NCBI RefSeq assembly: GCF_020905335.1
Contig: NZ_JAJJMN010000002.1
Coordinates: 186,001 to 250,000 of the forward strand
Source: Flavobacterium lipolyticum
Lineage (GTDB): Bacteria > Bacteroidota > Bacteroidia > Flavobacteriales > Flavobacteriaceae
Direction of reading: 5' to 3'
Length of the DNA stretch: 64,000 nt
Shown here: one piece after another, positions 1 to 7,130 of the stretch
Position numbering within the stretch: the first letter of the stretch is position 1
Layout of the letters: each line of letters starts with the position of its first letter
Notes under the pieces: model-generated
Told to the model about the DNA's origin: nothing
The model's database searches: none
What the model saw: only the letters and a program-made list of their open reading frames with translations
Made by a program: the position numbers and the translations under genes

Positions 1-588
1 TGAAAGTTCGTTTAGTTTTGATTCTGTTGTACCAATCAGCGTTGCTAATTCGTTTACAGAAAGATTCTTGTCGAAGTTTTGTAAAATCGCTTCCAGAAAG
101 TGAAGAAACAGCGCATCGGGTTTGTAGATTTCATCCCCACGATTAATTTTGGTTCGGTTGATTTCGATCAATATCAATTCAATTCGGCTGTGAATAGAGG
201 TGAGGTATTGATAGGGCATTTGTAGTAACTCTTTGCCTATCGTTTCTAATTCCTGAATAACAAACGGGCTATTGTCTACCACAATCATTTCATTCATGGC
301 AAAGTGACAAAACAGTCCGTTATGGAAAATCAATTCCATATCGGTATCGTCTTTGCAGAAAAAATTATAGGTAAATTCTAAAACAAATCCCGTTGCATTC
401 CCGATGTTTTTGAAATAATGAATCTGACCGGAAGTAATGGTGATAACAGCATTTTGAGTTAAGGTAAATTCATTTTCATCTACAGAAATAACAGTCGAAC
501 CCGAAGTGCAATACACAAGCACATATTTTAAAACGCGTCTGGGCTGTTTTAAACCTGTCGCCTGATCGAATGTTTTTATCGAAACCAT
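1..588 (-). CDS. AraC-family transcriptional regulator, C-terminus cut off by window edge
   Basis: The reading frame is open from an ATG at 588 to the window edge (196 codons, no stop). The N-terminal ~150 residues look like an AraC-type cupin sensor (MVSIKTFDQATGLKQPRRVL, then short strand-rich segments such as TLTQNAVITITSGQIHYFKN). The last ~35 residues (LHFLEAILQNFDKNLSVNELATLIGTTESKL) match the start of the AraC DNA-binding domain, entering the first helix-turn-helix. The effector cannot be told, and the second helix-turn-helix lies outside the window. The family assignment is fairly safe; the role is unknown. Confidence 0.75.
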   Translation of the reverse strand, partial: MVSIKTFDQATGLKQPRRVLKYVLVYCTSGSTVISVDENEFTLTQNAVITITSGQIHYFKNIGNATGFVLEFTYNFFCKDDTDMELIFHNGLFCHFAMNEMIVVDNSPFVIQELETIGKELLQMPYQYLTSIHSRIELILIEINRTKINRGDEIYKPDALFLHFLEAILQNFDKNLSVNELATLIGTTESKLNELS

Positions 589-738
589 ATTGAAAATAGT
601 GTTGGATCAAAAGTAAGATTTATTTCATGAAGTTGATCAAAGAGGGTATACAGATTTGTTCTGTTATTGCATTTTGGGGTACTGTGTGTGAATTTCTGTT
701 CTGTGTAGTTGGAACGCACAAAGCACACGGATGGTACT

Positions 739-864
739 GATTCGCTCTGCGAAAACGCGGATCAACACAGATTTTTTTATATTATTAGGTAGAAGTTAAT
801 TGATGTCTTCAAAATATTACTACCGTAAAAATCCACGTAGATCCGCGTTTTCGTGAAACGAATC
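739..864. repeat. Inverted-repeat element, about 126 bp
   Basis: The arms CGAAAACGCGGATC (750-763) and GATCCGCGTTTTCG (840-853) are perfect inverted copies, extended by GATTCG (739-744) and CGAATC (859-864). The element fills the 300-bp gap between the AraC gene and the SRPBCC gene. Related 'atctgc' arms occur at 13908-13986 and 41968-42075, which suggests a dispersed family. No coding capacity is seen. Confidence 0.7.
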
Positions 865-888
865 CGCGCACTCAGCGTTTCTTTATTA

Positions 889-1386
889 TTATTCTGATAA
901 AGTTTTTAGTAATTGTTCCAGGTTGTCAATGCTCATTTTAAACCCTTGTTCGAAGCCCATTTCAATCATTTTTTCCAGACGTTCCAGCGATTCATTGAAA
1001 ATTGTGATGCTCACTTTGGTAATGCCGTTTTGCTCACTAAAGCTATGATCCCAGTTGGAGCCCGGCAGTTCGCGATTTTCATTTTGGTCCGCAAAAGCAT
1101 TGAACATCTTAAAATTCGTCTTTGGCGTAATCGAAGTGTATTCCTGAACCGCCCAGCGTTCGAATCCTTCGGGACTTACCATGGCGTAGAATCTGCGTCC
1201 GCCAACTTCAAAAGTCATGTGTTTCGTTTTAGACGACCAGGGTTTTGGAGCTACCCATTGATCGAGAAGTTCCGGTTTGGTAAAAGCATCCCAAACCAAC
1301 GGAAGTTCGGCATTAAATTCTCGGTTTATGATTACCGTTTTGGTGGCTTTATCTACGGTAAAATCAAATTGCAAATCGTTTTTCAT
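889..1386 (-). CDS. SRPBCC / AHSA1-like domain protein
   Basis: A 165-residue single-domain protein of the START/SRPBCC superfamily, AHSA1 (activator of Hsp90 ATPase homolog) type. Family hallmarks are the opening strand [28 protein letters not shown] and the closing amphipathic helix [19 protein letters not shown]. These proteins bind hydrophobic ligands in a helix-grip fold, and the ligand is usually unknown. It is translationally coupled to the ArsR gene upstream by a 4-bp ATGA overlap (1383-1386). That pairing is very common in bacteria and suggests the ArsR protein controls it. The specific function cannot be read from the sequence. Confidence 0.88.
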   Translation of the reverse strand: MKNDLQFDFTVDKATKTVIINREFNAELPLVWDAFTKPELLDQWVAPKPWSSKTKHMTFEVGGRRFYAMVSPEGFERWAVQEYTSITPKTNFKMFNAFADQNENRELPGSNWDHSFSEQNGITKVSITIFNESLERLEKMIEMGFEQGFKMSIDNLEQLLKTLSE

Positions 1387-1703
1387 TTGTTCTGTTTTTT
1401 AAGCGTTACTAATAGTTCGTCAAGCTGATTGAACTTGGTTTCCCAGATTTCCCTGAATTGGACTAACCATTGATCAATCTCTTTCATTTTTTCAATTTCA
1501 AGCGAATAATAAATTTCCCGGCCTTGTTGTTCCTGTTTAAGCAAATCGCATTCTACTAGTATGCGAAGGTGTTTCGAAACCGATTGTCGGGAGGCATTGA
1601 AGTTCTCTGCGATGGCATTTGGTGTCATTGCCTGTACAGCGATCAGCGTTAGAATTGACCTTCTAGTCGGGTCGGCTATGGCTTGGAAAATGTCACGTCT
1701 CAT
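1383..1703 (-). CDS. ArsR-family winged-helix transcriptional regulator
   Basis: A 106-residue winged-helix repressor. The pattern [21 protein letters not shown], then [22 protein letters not shown], then the wing [10 protein letters not shown], is typical of the ArsR subfamily paired with SRPBCC proteins. No CxC metal-binding motif is present in the recognition helix, so metal sensing is unlikely. It is the first gene of a two-gene operon with the SRPBCC gene (4-bp overlap). A perfect palindrome AACCAATTGGTT at 1726-1737, 23 bp upstream of the start, is a likely self-operator. Confidence 0.9.
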   Translation of the reverse strand: MRRDIFQAIADPTRRSILTLIAVQAMTPNAIAENFNASRQSVSKHLRILVECDLLKQEQQGREIYYSLEIEKMKEIDQWLVQFREIWETKFNQLDELLVTLKKQNK

Positions 1704-1725
1704 ACTATTCCGGTTTTAATTAAGA

Positions 1726-1737
1726 AACCAATTGGTT
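1726..1737. promoter_or_regulatory. Palindrome, candidate ArsR operator
   Basis: AACCAATTGGTT is a perfect 12-bp palindrome 23 bp upstream of the ArsR start, next to a TATATTTA sequence on the minus strand that is one base off the Bacteroidetes -7 consensus. Placement suggests autoregulation; this is inference. Confidence 0.45.
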
Positions 1738-1869
1738 GTAAATATACGCGCAACTATTCGGTTTCGCAATTTTTTTAGCAGCTATTTTAGGAAATAGTCT
1801 CTCAAAGTCGCTAAGGCACAAGGTTTTATGGTGATTTGTGGCTTGTTGTTTGTGGTTTGTGGTTTGTTG

Positions 1870-1950
1870 TTTCAAGTTTCAAGTTTCAAGTTTCAAGTTT
1901 CAAGTTTCAAGTTTCAGGTTTCAAGTTTCAGGTTTCAGGTTTCAAGTTTC
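1870..1950. repeat. Heptamer tandem repeat (TTTCAAG/TTTCAGG), about 11 copies
   Basis: A run of 7-bp units alternating TTTCAAG and TTTCAGG, ending 2 bp before the first MITE-like element. Three further units (TTTCAGG) stand at about 2144-2166 just before the second element. The same unit recurs as ~21 copies at 18460-18609. An open frame through it is a repeat artefact. Confidence 0.9.
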
Positions 1951-1952
1951 CG

Positions 1953-2093
1953 CAATCTTGTCATTTCGACCGAAGGGAGAAATCACACTAGAAACTTCGC
2001 ATAGAATGTCGCCAATCTTTGTCGATTAGCGTGTACGATTTACTTCGCCTATTCGCTATCGCTCGAGTCTCCTACGAGAAAATGACAAGATTG
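1953..2093. mobile_element. MITE-like inverted-repeat element, copy 1
   Basis: The ends are perfect inverted repeats: CAATCTTGTCATTT at 1953-1966 and AAATGACAAGATTG at 2080-2093. The interior carries GACCGAAGGGAGAAATC and GCTATCGCTCGAGTCTCC, shared with copies at 2171-2312 and (opposite orientation) 31628-31758. There is no coding capacity, so any movement must be driven in trans. It could equally be a REP/BIME-type element. Confidence 0.7.
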
Positions 2094-2170
2094 TATATAA
2101 TTAACGTATACGAAGCCAAGAGATTTCGCTGAGTGGGTTTGTGTTTCAGGTTTCAGGTTTCAGGTTTGCG

Positions 2171-2312
2171 CAATCTTGTCATTTCGACCAGAGGGAGAAA
2201 TCTTCGTTAGTAACTCTACAAAGATTGACTAGCGTTACCGACAATCGTTGTGAAGATTTACTTCGTTTATTCGCTATCGCTCGAGTCTCCCTACGAGAAA
2301 ATGACAAAATTG
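2171..2312. mobile_element. MITE-like inverted-repeat element, copy 2
   Basis: Same family and orientation as 1953-2093: left end CAATCTTGTCATTTCGACC, right end ATGACAAAATTG with one base changed. The interior shares the GCTATCGCTCGAGTCTCC block and the 'acaaagattg' segment. It is also preceded by TTTCAGG heptamers. Confidence 0.7.
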
Positions 2313-2358
2313 TGTATAATTGGAGCGTATACGAAGACAGGAGATTTCGCTGAGCGGG

Positions 2359-2850
2359 GGGAAATTCCGTTAGGAATGATAAATATTGTAGCAACGGATT
2401 TTAATCCGTTGAATAATAAAACAGATATAAATAGGAGTTGCGTAGGAACGGCACATATTGATAATGTATAAAATATGTTTCGATCCGATGGATCTTTTTG
2501 GATATGGGATTCTATATAATAACCGGATTGAAATCCGGCCTTATAATTTTGACCGAGCCTATGGCTCTCTTCGAATTCCGTTAGGAATGACAAATATGGT
2601 AGCAACGGATTTTAATCCGTTGAATAATAAAAACAGACATAAACACGAGTTCCGTAGGAACGATCCATAATTACAGGAATATTGCAGCAATTAAAAATTC
2701 CGTAGGAATGAAATATTTATAGATTCCAACGGAGCCGACATATGCTAAATAAGATTTCACCCAGCTGGGGCTTTTTTGAAATGGGATGAATTGTTTTTTT
2801 ATAAATATTTCGTCCCGTTGGGACTTCATAAGAAATAGAGGTGATTTTTT
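2359..2850. repeat. Cluster of short hairpin repeats with variable stems
   Basis: At least ten short palindromes with tiny loops: ATTCCGTTAGGAAT (twice), CAACGGATTTTAATCCGTTG (twice), CCGGATTGAAATCCGG, GATCCGATGGATC, GAGCCTATGGCTC, GTTCCGTAGGAAC, ATTCCGTAGGAAT and GTCCCGTTGGGAC. Stems differ in sequence yet stay paired. Blocks at about 2366-2470 and 2575-2665 are near-duplicates of each other. No gene is present; I read this as REP-like non-coding repeat DNA. Confidence 0.75.
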
Positions 2851-2954
2851 CAGGACGTGACAAATGACAAAAATGCGATAAATGCTCGCTGAAATATAGA
2901 TTTCTTATATTTGATAAATGAATGTAATTTATTGAAGGAAAAATCTTTCTTTTT

Positions 2955-2977
2955 TTGAATAATTTTCTCTATATTTG
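2955..2977 (+). promoter_or_regulatory. Candidate promoter of the structured leader
   Basis: TATATTTG at 2970-2977 matches the Bacteroidetes -7 box TAnnTTTG exactly. The nearest upstream TTG (2955-2957) is only 12 bp away, shorter than the usual 17-23, so the -33 element is doubtful. Transcription would begin near 2983 and include the folded RNA. Confidence 0.5.
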
Positions 2978-2980
2978 AAG

Positions 2981-3117
2981 TTCCTATAATTACGACTTTA
3001 AATTAGAAAAAGATTTGCCCTTGTATTATGTGTACGGTATCGGAAACGACCGTAAACGCTGTCGTAGGCGTTAGGAACACTAACATGCAAGGGTTTTGTA
3101 TTCCTATTAATTACGAC
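2981..3117. repeat. Direct repeats flanking the structured RNA
   Basis: TTCCTATAATTACGAC at 2981-2996 and TTCCTATTAATTACGAC at 3101-3117 are near-identical direct repeats, one base apart in length, bracketing the folded element at 3013-3098. The second ends 3 bp before the ATG at 3121. Confidence 0.75.
3013..3098 (+). ncRNA. Structured 5' leader, three-way junction RNA
   Basis: The segment folds into a compact three-way junction. P1 pairs CCCTTGTAT (3018-3026) with ATGCAAGGG (3085-3093), extended by GTGT (3030-3033) with ACAC (3077-3080). P2 pairs ACGG (3034-3037) with CCGT (3050-3053) and is capped by TCG-GAAA-CGA, a GNRA tetraloop at 3043-3046. P3 pairs AACGCT (3055-3060) with GGCGTT (3067-3072). 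It sits between a -7-like box and a short gene, as a riboswitch or other cis-regulatory RNA would. I could not match it to a known riboswitch class. Confidence 0.5.
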
Positions 3118-3120
3118 ATT

Positions 3121-3354
3121 ATGAAAACAAACACCCTTTCCAAAGAAGCCGAAACAAGGCTTATTGATTTTTTTAATCACACCATCGATCCTGTCGAAAT
3201 GGCAAAAGCCATAAGACATGCCAATCACATACTTGCTTTAGGAGTCATCAGAGAACACGAAATTCTTGAAAAAGAAAGAGCAAGTCTGGAAAGCAGCTTT
3301 TATTGGCTCAATGAACTGGCAGAGATTTTGAATCCTTATTTATGTGAGGAGTAG
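3121..3354 (+). CDS. Small hypothetical protein (77 aa) behind structured leader
   Basis: A 77-residue, mostly helical protein (MKTNTLSKEAETRLIDFF..., ending NPYLCEE) without signal peptide or membrane segment. The frame can be extended upstream to 3028, but that would translate the folded leader. The ATG at 3121, directly after the second direct repeat, is therefore preferred. Small soluble proteins of this type recur in Flavobacterium, but I know no function. A perfect hairpin terminator follows 13 bp after the stop. The leader suggests post-transcriptional control. Confidence 0.7.
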   Translation: MKTNTLSKEAETRLIDFFNHTIDPVEMAKAIRHANHILALGVIREHEILEKERASLESSFYWLNELAEILNPYLCEE

Positions 3355-3367
3355 AGTTTATAAAATG

Positions 3368-3397
3368 GAAAAACCTCGATTTAAATCGAGGTTTTTC
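3368..3397. terminator. Bidirectional hairpin terminator
   Basis: A perfect 30-bp palindrome with stem GAAAAACCTCGAT / ATCGAGGTTTTTC and a TTAA loop. It has A/T runs on both sides and lies between convergent genes (3354 on plus, 3433 on minus). Confidence 0.85.
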
Positions 3398-3432
3398 ATT
3401 TAAAAATACCTTTAGAAGAATAGTCAAAATGA

Positions 3433-3987
3433 TTATAGGTTTTGAAATTTATATAAATCTTGTTTTAAATCAAATTTTCTTAATTTTATAAAACCAGATT
3501 TTTCTAGAGTTCTGATTGAAGCTGTATTTTCAGACATACATAGAGCTGAAATGTTTTTAATTCCCTGATCTACCATTTCAGATATTACAGCCCTAAGAAT
3601 TTCAGACATAATTCCATAACCCCAAACTTTTTTATTCAAAAAGTATTCGATAAACCAACTGTCTTCTATTTCGTATTTTGTTTCTATTTTAACTCCCTTA
3701 GGACTTATAATATTTATTTGTCCTACCACTTCATTTTCTTCTTTCAAAGTTATTAAATGTGTATAGCCTAATTCTTGTCCATATCGATAAGTTATTCCAA
3801 ATAAATTCATTGAAACTTGCTCTCTATCGTTTGTCCTTTTTTCAGGAATATATTGTGTATTTTCACTATCACTTAATATTTCAAGATAATTATCTATAAT
3901 TTGTTCTTGCTTCTCAATATCTGAAAGTCGAAGAGGATGTATTTGGATAGTTCCATTGTCTAAATTTATAGGATGAAGTTTGTTCAT
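3433..3987 (-). CDS. GNAT-family N-acetyltransferase
   Basis: 184 residues of GNAT fold, RimJ/RimL-like. Visible features are the N-terminal strand TIQIHPLRLSDIEKQEQ, the acetyl-CoA loop region KVWGYGIMSEIL (~120-131) and the C-terminal NTASIRTLEKSGF (~153-165) that closes the family core. It acetylates a small molecule or a protein N-terminus, and the substrate is unknown. It is the last gene of a three-gene cassette with 4-bp gaps, downstream of the 361-aa unknown and the DUF4365 protein. Its base composition is visibly more AT-rich than the neighbouring efflux genes. Confidence 0.85.
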   Translation of the reverse strand: MNKLHPINLDNGTIQIHPLRLSDIEKQEQIIDNYLEILSDSENTQYIPEKRTNDREQVSMNLFGITYRYGQELGYTHLITLKEENEVVGQINIISPKGVKIETKYEIEDSWFIEYFLNKKVWGYGIMSEILRAVISEMVDQGIKNISALCMSENTASIRTLEKSGFIKLRKFDLKQDLYKFQNL

Positions 3988-3991
3988 TTTT

Positions 3992-5077
3992 CTATTTTGT
4001 AATTATTATTTCAAAAGTTTCAAGTTCTGTAATATGAATAACAGTTTTATATTCTTTAGCTTTTCCTGAAACTTTAATTTCTAAATGTTCTTTATGAGCT
4101 TCAATAGCATCAAGATATTCTTCAATTCTAAGATGAAATTTTATAGGTAACTTAATTCCTATACGTTTTGCATCTAATACAACTTCATTATAATTAGAAG
4201 AAATTGGATTATTAGAATGTAATATTTTTATATAACCTCGAGCTTCAAATGTTGTAAGTTCAAATAATGAATCTCTAAGTTCATTTAGATAATGATTGAA
4301 ATATACTATTTTTGATTGAACTCTTTCTGTTATAATATCTCTTGTATAATCTTTAGTACATAAAGTATACTCAACGTTACTGATATGGGAACGGCTATAG
4401 ATGTTTTTAATAGATTTTAATAACTCATAGTTTAAAAATTCCTTGTTATCCTCAATATAGTTTTCTGTAAATTTTATCCTATTTGTGTCAACAAATATTT
4501 CTTCTTTTACAAATTCTAGAACATTAAATAATTTATTATTTACATTTTCTGTGTTTATATCGTCAAATGTTGTATGTAGAGGTTTGTTAGGAATTTCAAA
4601 TCTATTTATGTAACTACCTTTTTCCGATTGTAATACTCTACAATTTTTTAAATATTCATTTGCTTCTGATTTAGTTTGACCAAAAATAGCTCGTTTATTA
4701 ACAGTGAAATTTACAGCATTATAAAGTACATTTTTAAATGATTCTACAGAGTCAATAAACTTATTGATTCCAATAGAACCATCTGCATTTTCTGGATCAA
4801 AAATTCTGTATTTAATTATTGAGTTATTTCTACTGAATAGAATGTTTAATTCATCACGATTAATCTCAGGATAAATATTTGTAAAATCATTGATAAGACG
4901 ATTAATATATAGATCAAAACCTTTTAGTTTATCATCGTTAGGAATTTCTAATAGAAAATCTTTTGGTAAATGAAGACTTTCAGAGGGTTCTAAATAAGTG
5001 AAATTTTGTCCATTGGCTTTTACTTTCCAACCTTTGGAAGTAAAATAATCTAATATTAAAGCTATTTTGAAATTCAT
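3992..5077 (-). CDS. Unknown 361-aa protein of the DUF4365 cassette
   Basis: I do not recognise this family. The protein is soluble, with no signal peptide or membrane span. Its N-terminus (FKIALILDYFTSKGWKV, then PKDFLLEIPNDD) reads like a small alpha/beta module. The middle is helical and rich in Asn/Lys/Glu, and the C-terminus ends in strand-like segments (LEIKVSGKAKEYKTVIHITE). It starts 4 bp after the DUF4365 stop and ends 4 bp before the GNAT start, so the three are almost certainly one transcript. Codon use is extremely AT-rich. The partner's nuclease-like fold makes a defence or DNA-processing role possible but unproven. Confidence 0.6.
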   Translation of the reverse strand: MNFKIALILDYFTSKGWKVKANGQNFTYLEPSESLHLPKDFLLEIPNDDKLKGFDLYINRLINDFTNIYPEINRDELNILFSRNNSIIKYRIFDPENADGSIGINKFIDSVESFKNVLYNAVNFTVNKRAIFGQTKSEANEYLKNCRVLQSEKGSYINRFEIPNKPLHTTFDDINTENVNNKLFNVLEFVKEEIFVDTNRIKFTENYIEDNKEFLNYELLKSIKNIYSRSHISNVEYTLCTKDYTRDIITERVQSKIVYFNHYLNELRDSLFELTTFEARGYIKILHSNNPISSNYNEVVLDAKRIGIKLPIKFHLRIEEYLDAIEAHKEHLEIKVSGKAKEYKTVIHITELETFEIIITK

Positions 5078-5081
5078 AATT

Positions 5082-5606
5082 TTAGCTTAAAGTATTAAAA
5101 ATATCATCGTAAAAGCTTTCCGAAATGACATTAGATTTTGGAATGTGAATTGTAACGCTTGTAGAATTTGTTGTTTCACTTGCTCCATCGGGCACTTGAT
5201 ACCAAAAAGCACATTTTCTTATTATCAATTCATTAGTAGTTAAAGAGTACCAATTTACTTTATCATCGGGCAATACAACTACACAAAGATATAATGGCAT
5301 GCATATTCCTCCTTCGTTTGCACGAGTAACTAAATCATTATAATTTTTTGATTCAAGGACATATTTTATAGTAGTAGATTTTGGATCGTTAATTCCTTCA
5401 ACATATTTTTCAGAAACAGCTTTAATTTGTAGATCAACTGATTTTCCGATTGTTAAATATCTTTTTTTTATAGAGCAATAGTTTGCACGCCTGATTGTCA
5501 TATCTGTTCCATAATCTCTTGCAACAGAATTGAAATAACCGTTTCCGTTAGCTATAGTTTCTAAGTAGGTCTTAGAAATTTCTTCCATTATAATATTGTC
5601 AGTCAT
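5082..5606 (-). CDS. DUF4365-like protein, PD-(D/E)XK nuclease-like
   Basis: 174 residues resembling DUF4365: an opening helix with conserved Glu (MEEISKTYLETIANGNGYF), the DYGTDMTI acidic strand (~31-38), then VDLQIKAVS (~58-66). This gives the D...QxK layout of the PD-(D/E)XK nuclease core. The remainder (NYNDLVTRANEGGICMPLYLCVVVLPDD...) matches the rest of that domain. Members often sit beside restriction or other defence genes. It is first in a tightly spaced AT-rich cassette. Activity is not shown, because the motif assignment is by eye. Confidence 0.65.
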   Translation of the reverse strand: MTDNIIMEEISKTYLETIANGNGYFNSVARDYGTDMTIRRANYCSIKKRYLTIGKSVDLQIKAVSEKYVEGINDPKSTTIKYVLESKNYNDLVTRANEGGICMPLYLCVVVLPDDKVNWYSLTTNELIIRKCAFWYQVPDGASETTNSTSVTIHIPKSNVISESFYDDIFNTLS

Positions 5607-5794
5607 ACAGGAAAATTTGATTGCGAATATATGTTTATTTCTATTAGTTTAGGATAATATTACTTTATGAAAGTTCTATGAGAATGCTCTAATCTAATAA
5701 ATGTTAGCCGATCGTTTCTTCAAAAGAAGTTTTTTATCAAAAATATCAATTTACAAATCTCAGCAACCACGTATTTTTACCTGAATTTATTAAA

Positions 5795-5829
5795 CAAAAA
5801 AAACAGTCCCTTCAAAAAGAGGAACTGTT
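5795..5829 (-). terminator. Terminator of the RND efflux operon
   Basis: On the minus strand AACAGTTCC pairs with GGGACTGTT and is followed by a run of eight T. The one non-Watson-Crick position is a U-G pair only in the minus-strand transcript, which supports minus orientation. It lies about 80 bp after the adaptor stop. Apart from this hairpin I see nothing else in the 305-bp gap 5607-5911. Confidence 0.85.
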
Positions 5830-5911
5830 CTAAGACAAATTTTTAATTTTACATTCCTAAAAATGCGTACAGTTGTTTGGATAATCTACTGAAAAGAAGA
5901 CAAAACGTAGG

Positions 5912-6997
5912 TTATTCGTTTATAACATCGCCATTTTTAGTTTCTTCGCTGGCAATTTTTACCAATTTATCCTTCAGGTTTAAATCTCCGAAGACTTCCA
6001 CTTTGTCGTCGATTTCTCTTCCTTTTTTAACGTCAACGCGGGTGGCTTTGTGGTTCAGGACTTTGATGACGAACAAACCTTCGGCTGAATTTACCAATGC
6101 CGATTTCGGAATGACAAACGTGCTGTCTTTCGCGTTAAGCGGTAATAAAACTTCGGCTACCATTCCGGGTAATAGGTTTGTTTGGGTGTTGTGAACGTCC
6201 ATTTCAACTCTTTCAGAACGCAGTTTTAAATCTAAAGCACCGGACATTCTGGTAATTTTAGCGGTAAAAGTGTCCGGAAGCGATTTTACATTAAAGCTCA
6301 TTTCGTCGCCATTGTGTAAATATCCGGTGTACAATTCCGGTACCGAAACGGCCAAACGCAATTTGTCCTGTTGCTGAATGGTCAGCAAAGGCAAATCGGA
6401 ACCTTTTCCTGCGGGACCTACAAAGGTTCCTAAATTGACATTTCTGGCGGCTACCACTCCGTCAAAAGGCGCACGGATTTCTAAGTACCCTCTCATAATC
6501 GAGATTTCTTTGTGTGCTGCGATGGCTGCCTGATATTGTGCGTAGTCTGAGTTTTTCTTTCCGCTTGCCATTTCTAAGTCGTTTTTAGAAATGGTTCCTT
6601 CCACTTTGCTTGTTTCGTACAAACGGTTGTAAGTGCTTTTGCTGGTGGCGTATATGGCTTCCATCGATTTTAATCTCGATTCGGCAGCAGCCAATTGCGA
6701 ACTGATCTCCGGTGCTTCAAGAACAATTAACAATTGTCCTTTTTTTACTTTCGAACCAATATCTACTTTCAGCAATTTTACAAAACTGCTTACTTTGGCA
6801 TACAAATCGACTTGTTGAAAACCGGTTAATTCTGCCGGTAAACGCAATTCTGTAGTCAGTTTTTCTTTGGCCAAAAGGAAAGTTTCAACTTTAGGTTCGA
6901 TTTCCGCTTTAGGCGCTTCTTCTTTTTTCTTTTCACAGCTTAGTACAACTAAAGCTGTAAATAGTATCGCTGTAGATTTTATAATGTTATTTTTCAT
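5912..6997 (-). CDS. RND efflux periplasmic adaptor (membrane fusion) lipoprotein
   Basis: 361 residues. A lipoprotein signal (MKNNIIKSTAILFTALVVLSC, Cys21) anchors it in the inner membrane. A lipoyl/barrel-sandwich half (VSSFVKLLKVDIGSKVKKGQLLIVLEAPE, ~70-98) is followed by an alpha-hairpin (~99-165), the second lipoyl half (YLEIRAPFDGVVAARNVNLGTFV, ~171-194), then beta-barrel and membrane-proximal domains. It bridges the pump to the TolC channel. It is the last gene of the operon, separated from the pump by 109 bp of simple repeats. The exported substrate cannot be inferred. Confidence 0.93.
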   Translation of the reverse strand: MKNNIIKSTAILFTALVVLSCEKKKEEAPKAEIEPKVETFLLAKEKLTTELRLPAELTGFQQVDLYAKVSSFVKLLKVDIGSKVKKGQLLIVLEAPEISSQLAAAESRLKSMEAIYATSKSTYNRLYETSKVEGTISKNDLEMASGKKNSDYAQYQAAIAAHKEISIMRGYLEIRAPFDGVVAARNVNLGTFVGPAGKGSDLPLLTIQQQDKLRLAVSVPELYTGYLHNGDEMSFNVKSLPDTFTAKITRMSGALDLKLRSERVEMDVHNTQTNLLPGMVAEVLLPLNAKDSTFVIPKSALVNSAEGLFVIKVLNHKATRVDVKKGREIDDKVEVFGDLNLKDKLVKIASEETKNGDVINE

Positions 6998-7069
6998 TTT
7001 TTGGTTTTATATATGTTTTTATAAGTATTCAGAAAGTATAAAAGTTTATCGAAGTATTTTCGCGACGAT

Positions 7070-7130
7070 CGTAACTTTCGACTTTATGACTTTCGGCTTT
7101 ATGACTTTATGACTTTCCAACTTTTGACTT
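7070..7130. repeat. Short GACTTTNNG-type simple repeats
   Basis: Imperfect iterations of GACTTTATGACTTTCGG-like units lie between the pump and adaptor genes. They also encode the last residues of the pump (ending SKSKVGKS), so the repeat has shaped that C-terminus. Confidence 0.65.

Noticed and set aside
913..1428. 171-codon plus-strand frame opposite the SRPBCC and ArsR genes
   Set aside because: It is antisense to two well-recognised genes, and composition follows the complementary codon pattern.
1838..2029. Plus-strand frame rich in FKFQVSS repeats
   Set aside because: Artefact of the TTTCAAG heptamers running into the MITE-like element. The same applies to the frame at 18410-18778.
2250..2670. 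Several overlapping frames on both strands
   Set aside because: They cross MITE-like and hairpin repeats, have no shared domain and are explained by the palindromic sequence.
3013..3098. tRNA-like cloverleaf
   Set aside because: It has three arms, not four; there is no anticodon arm of the right geometry, no T-loop sequence and no CCA-compatible acceptor stem.
3028..3120. Upstream extension of the 77-aa gene to 3028
   Set aside because: It would translate the folded leader and the second direct repeat; the residues it adds look like nothing and the ATG at 3121 is well placed.
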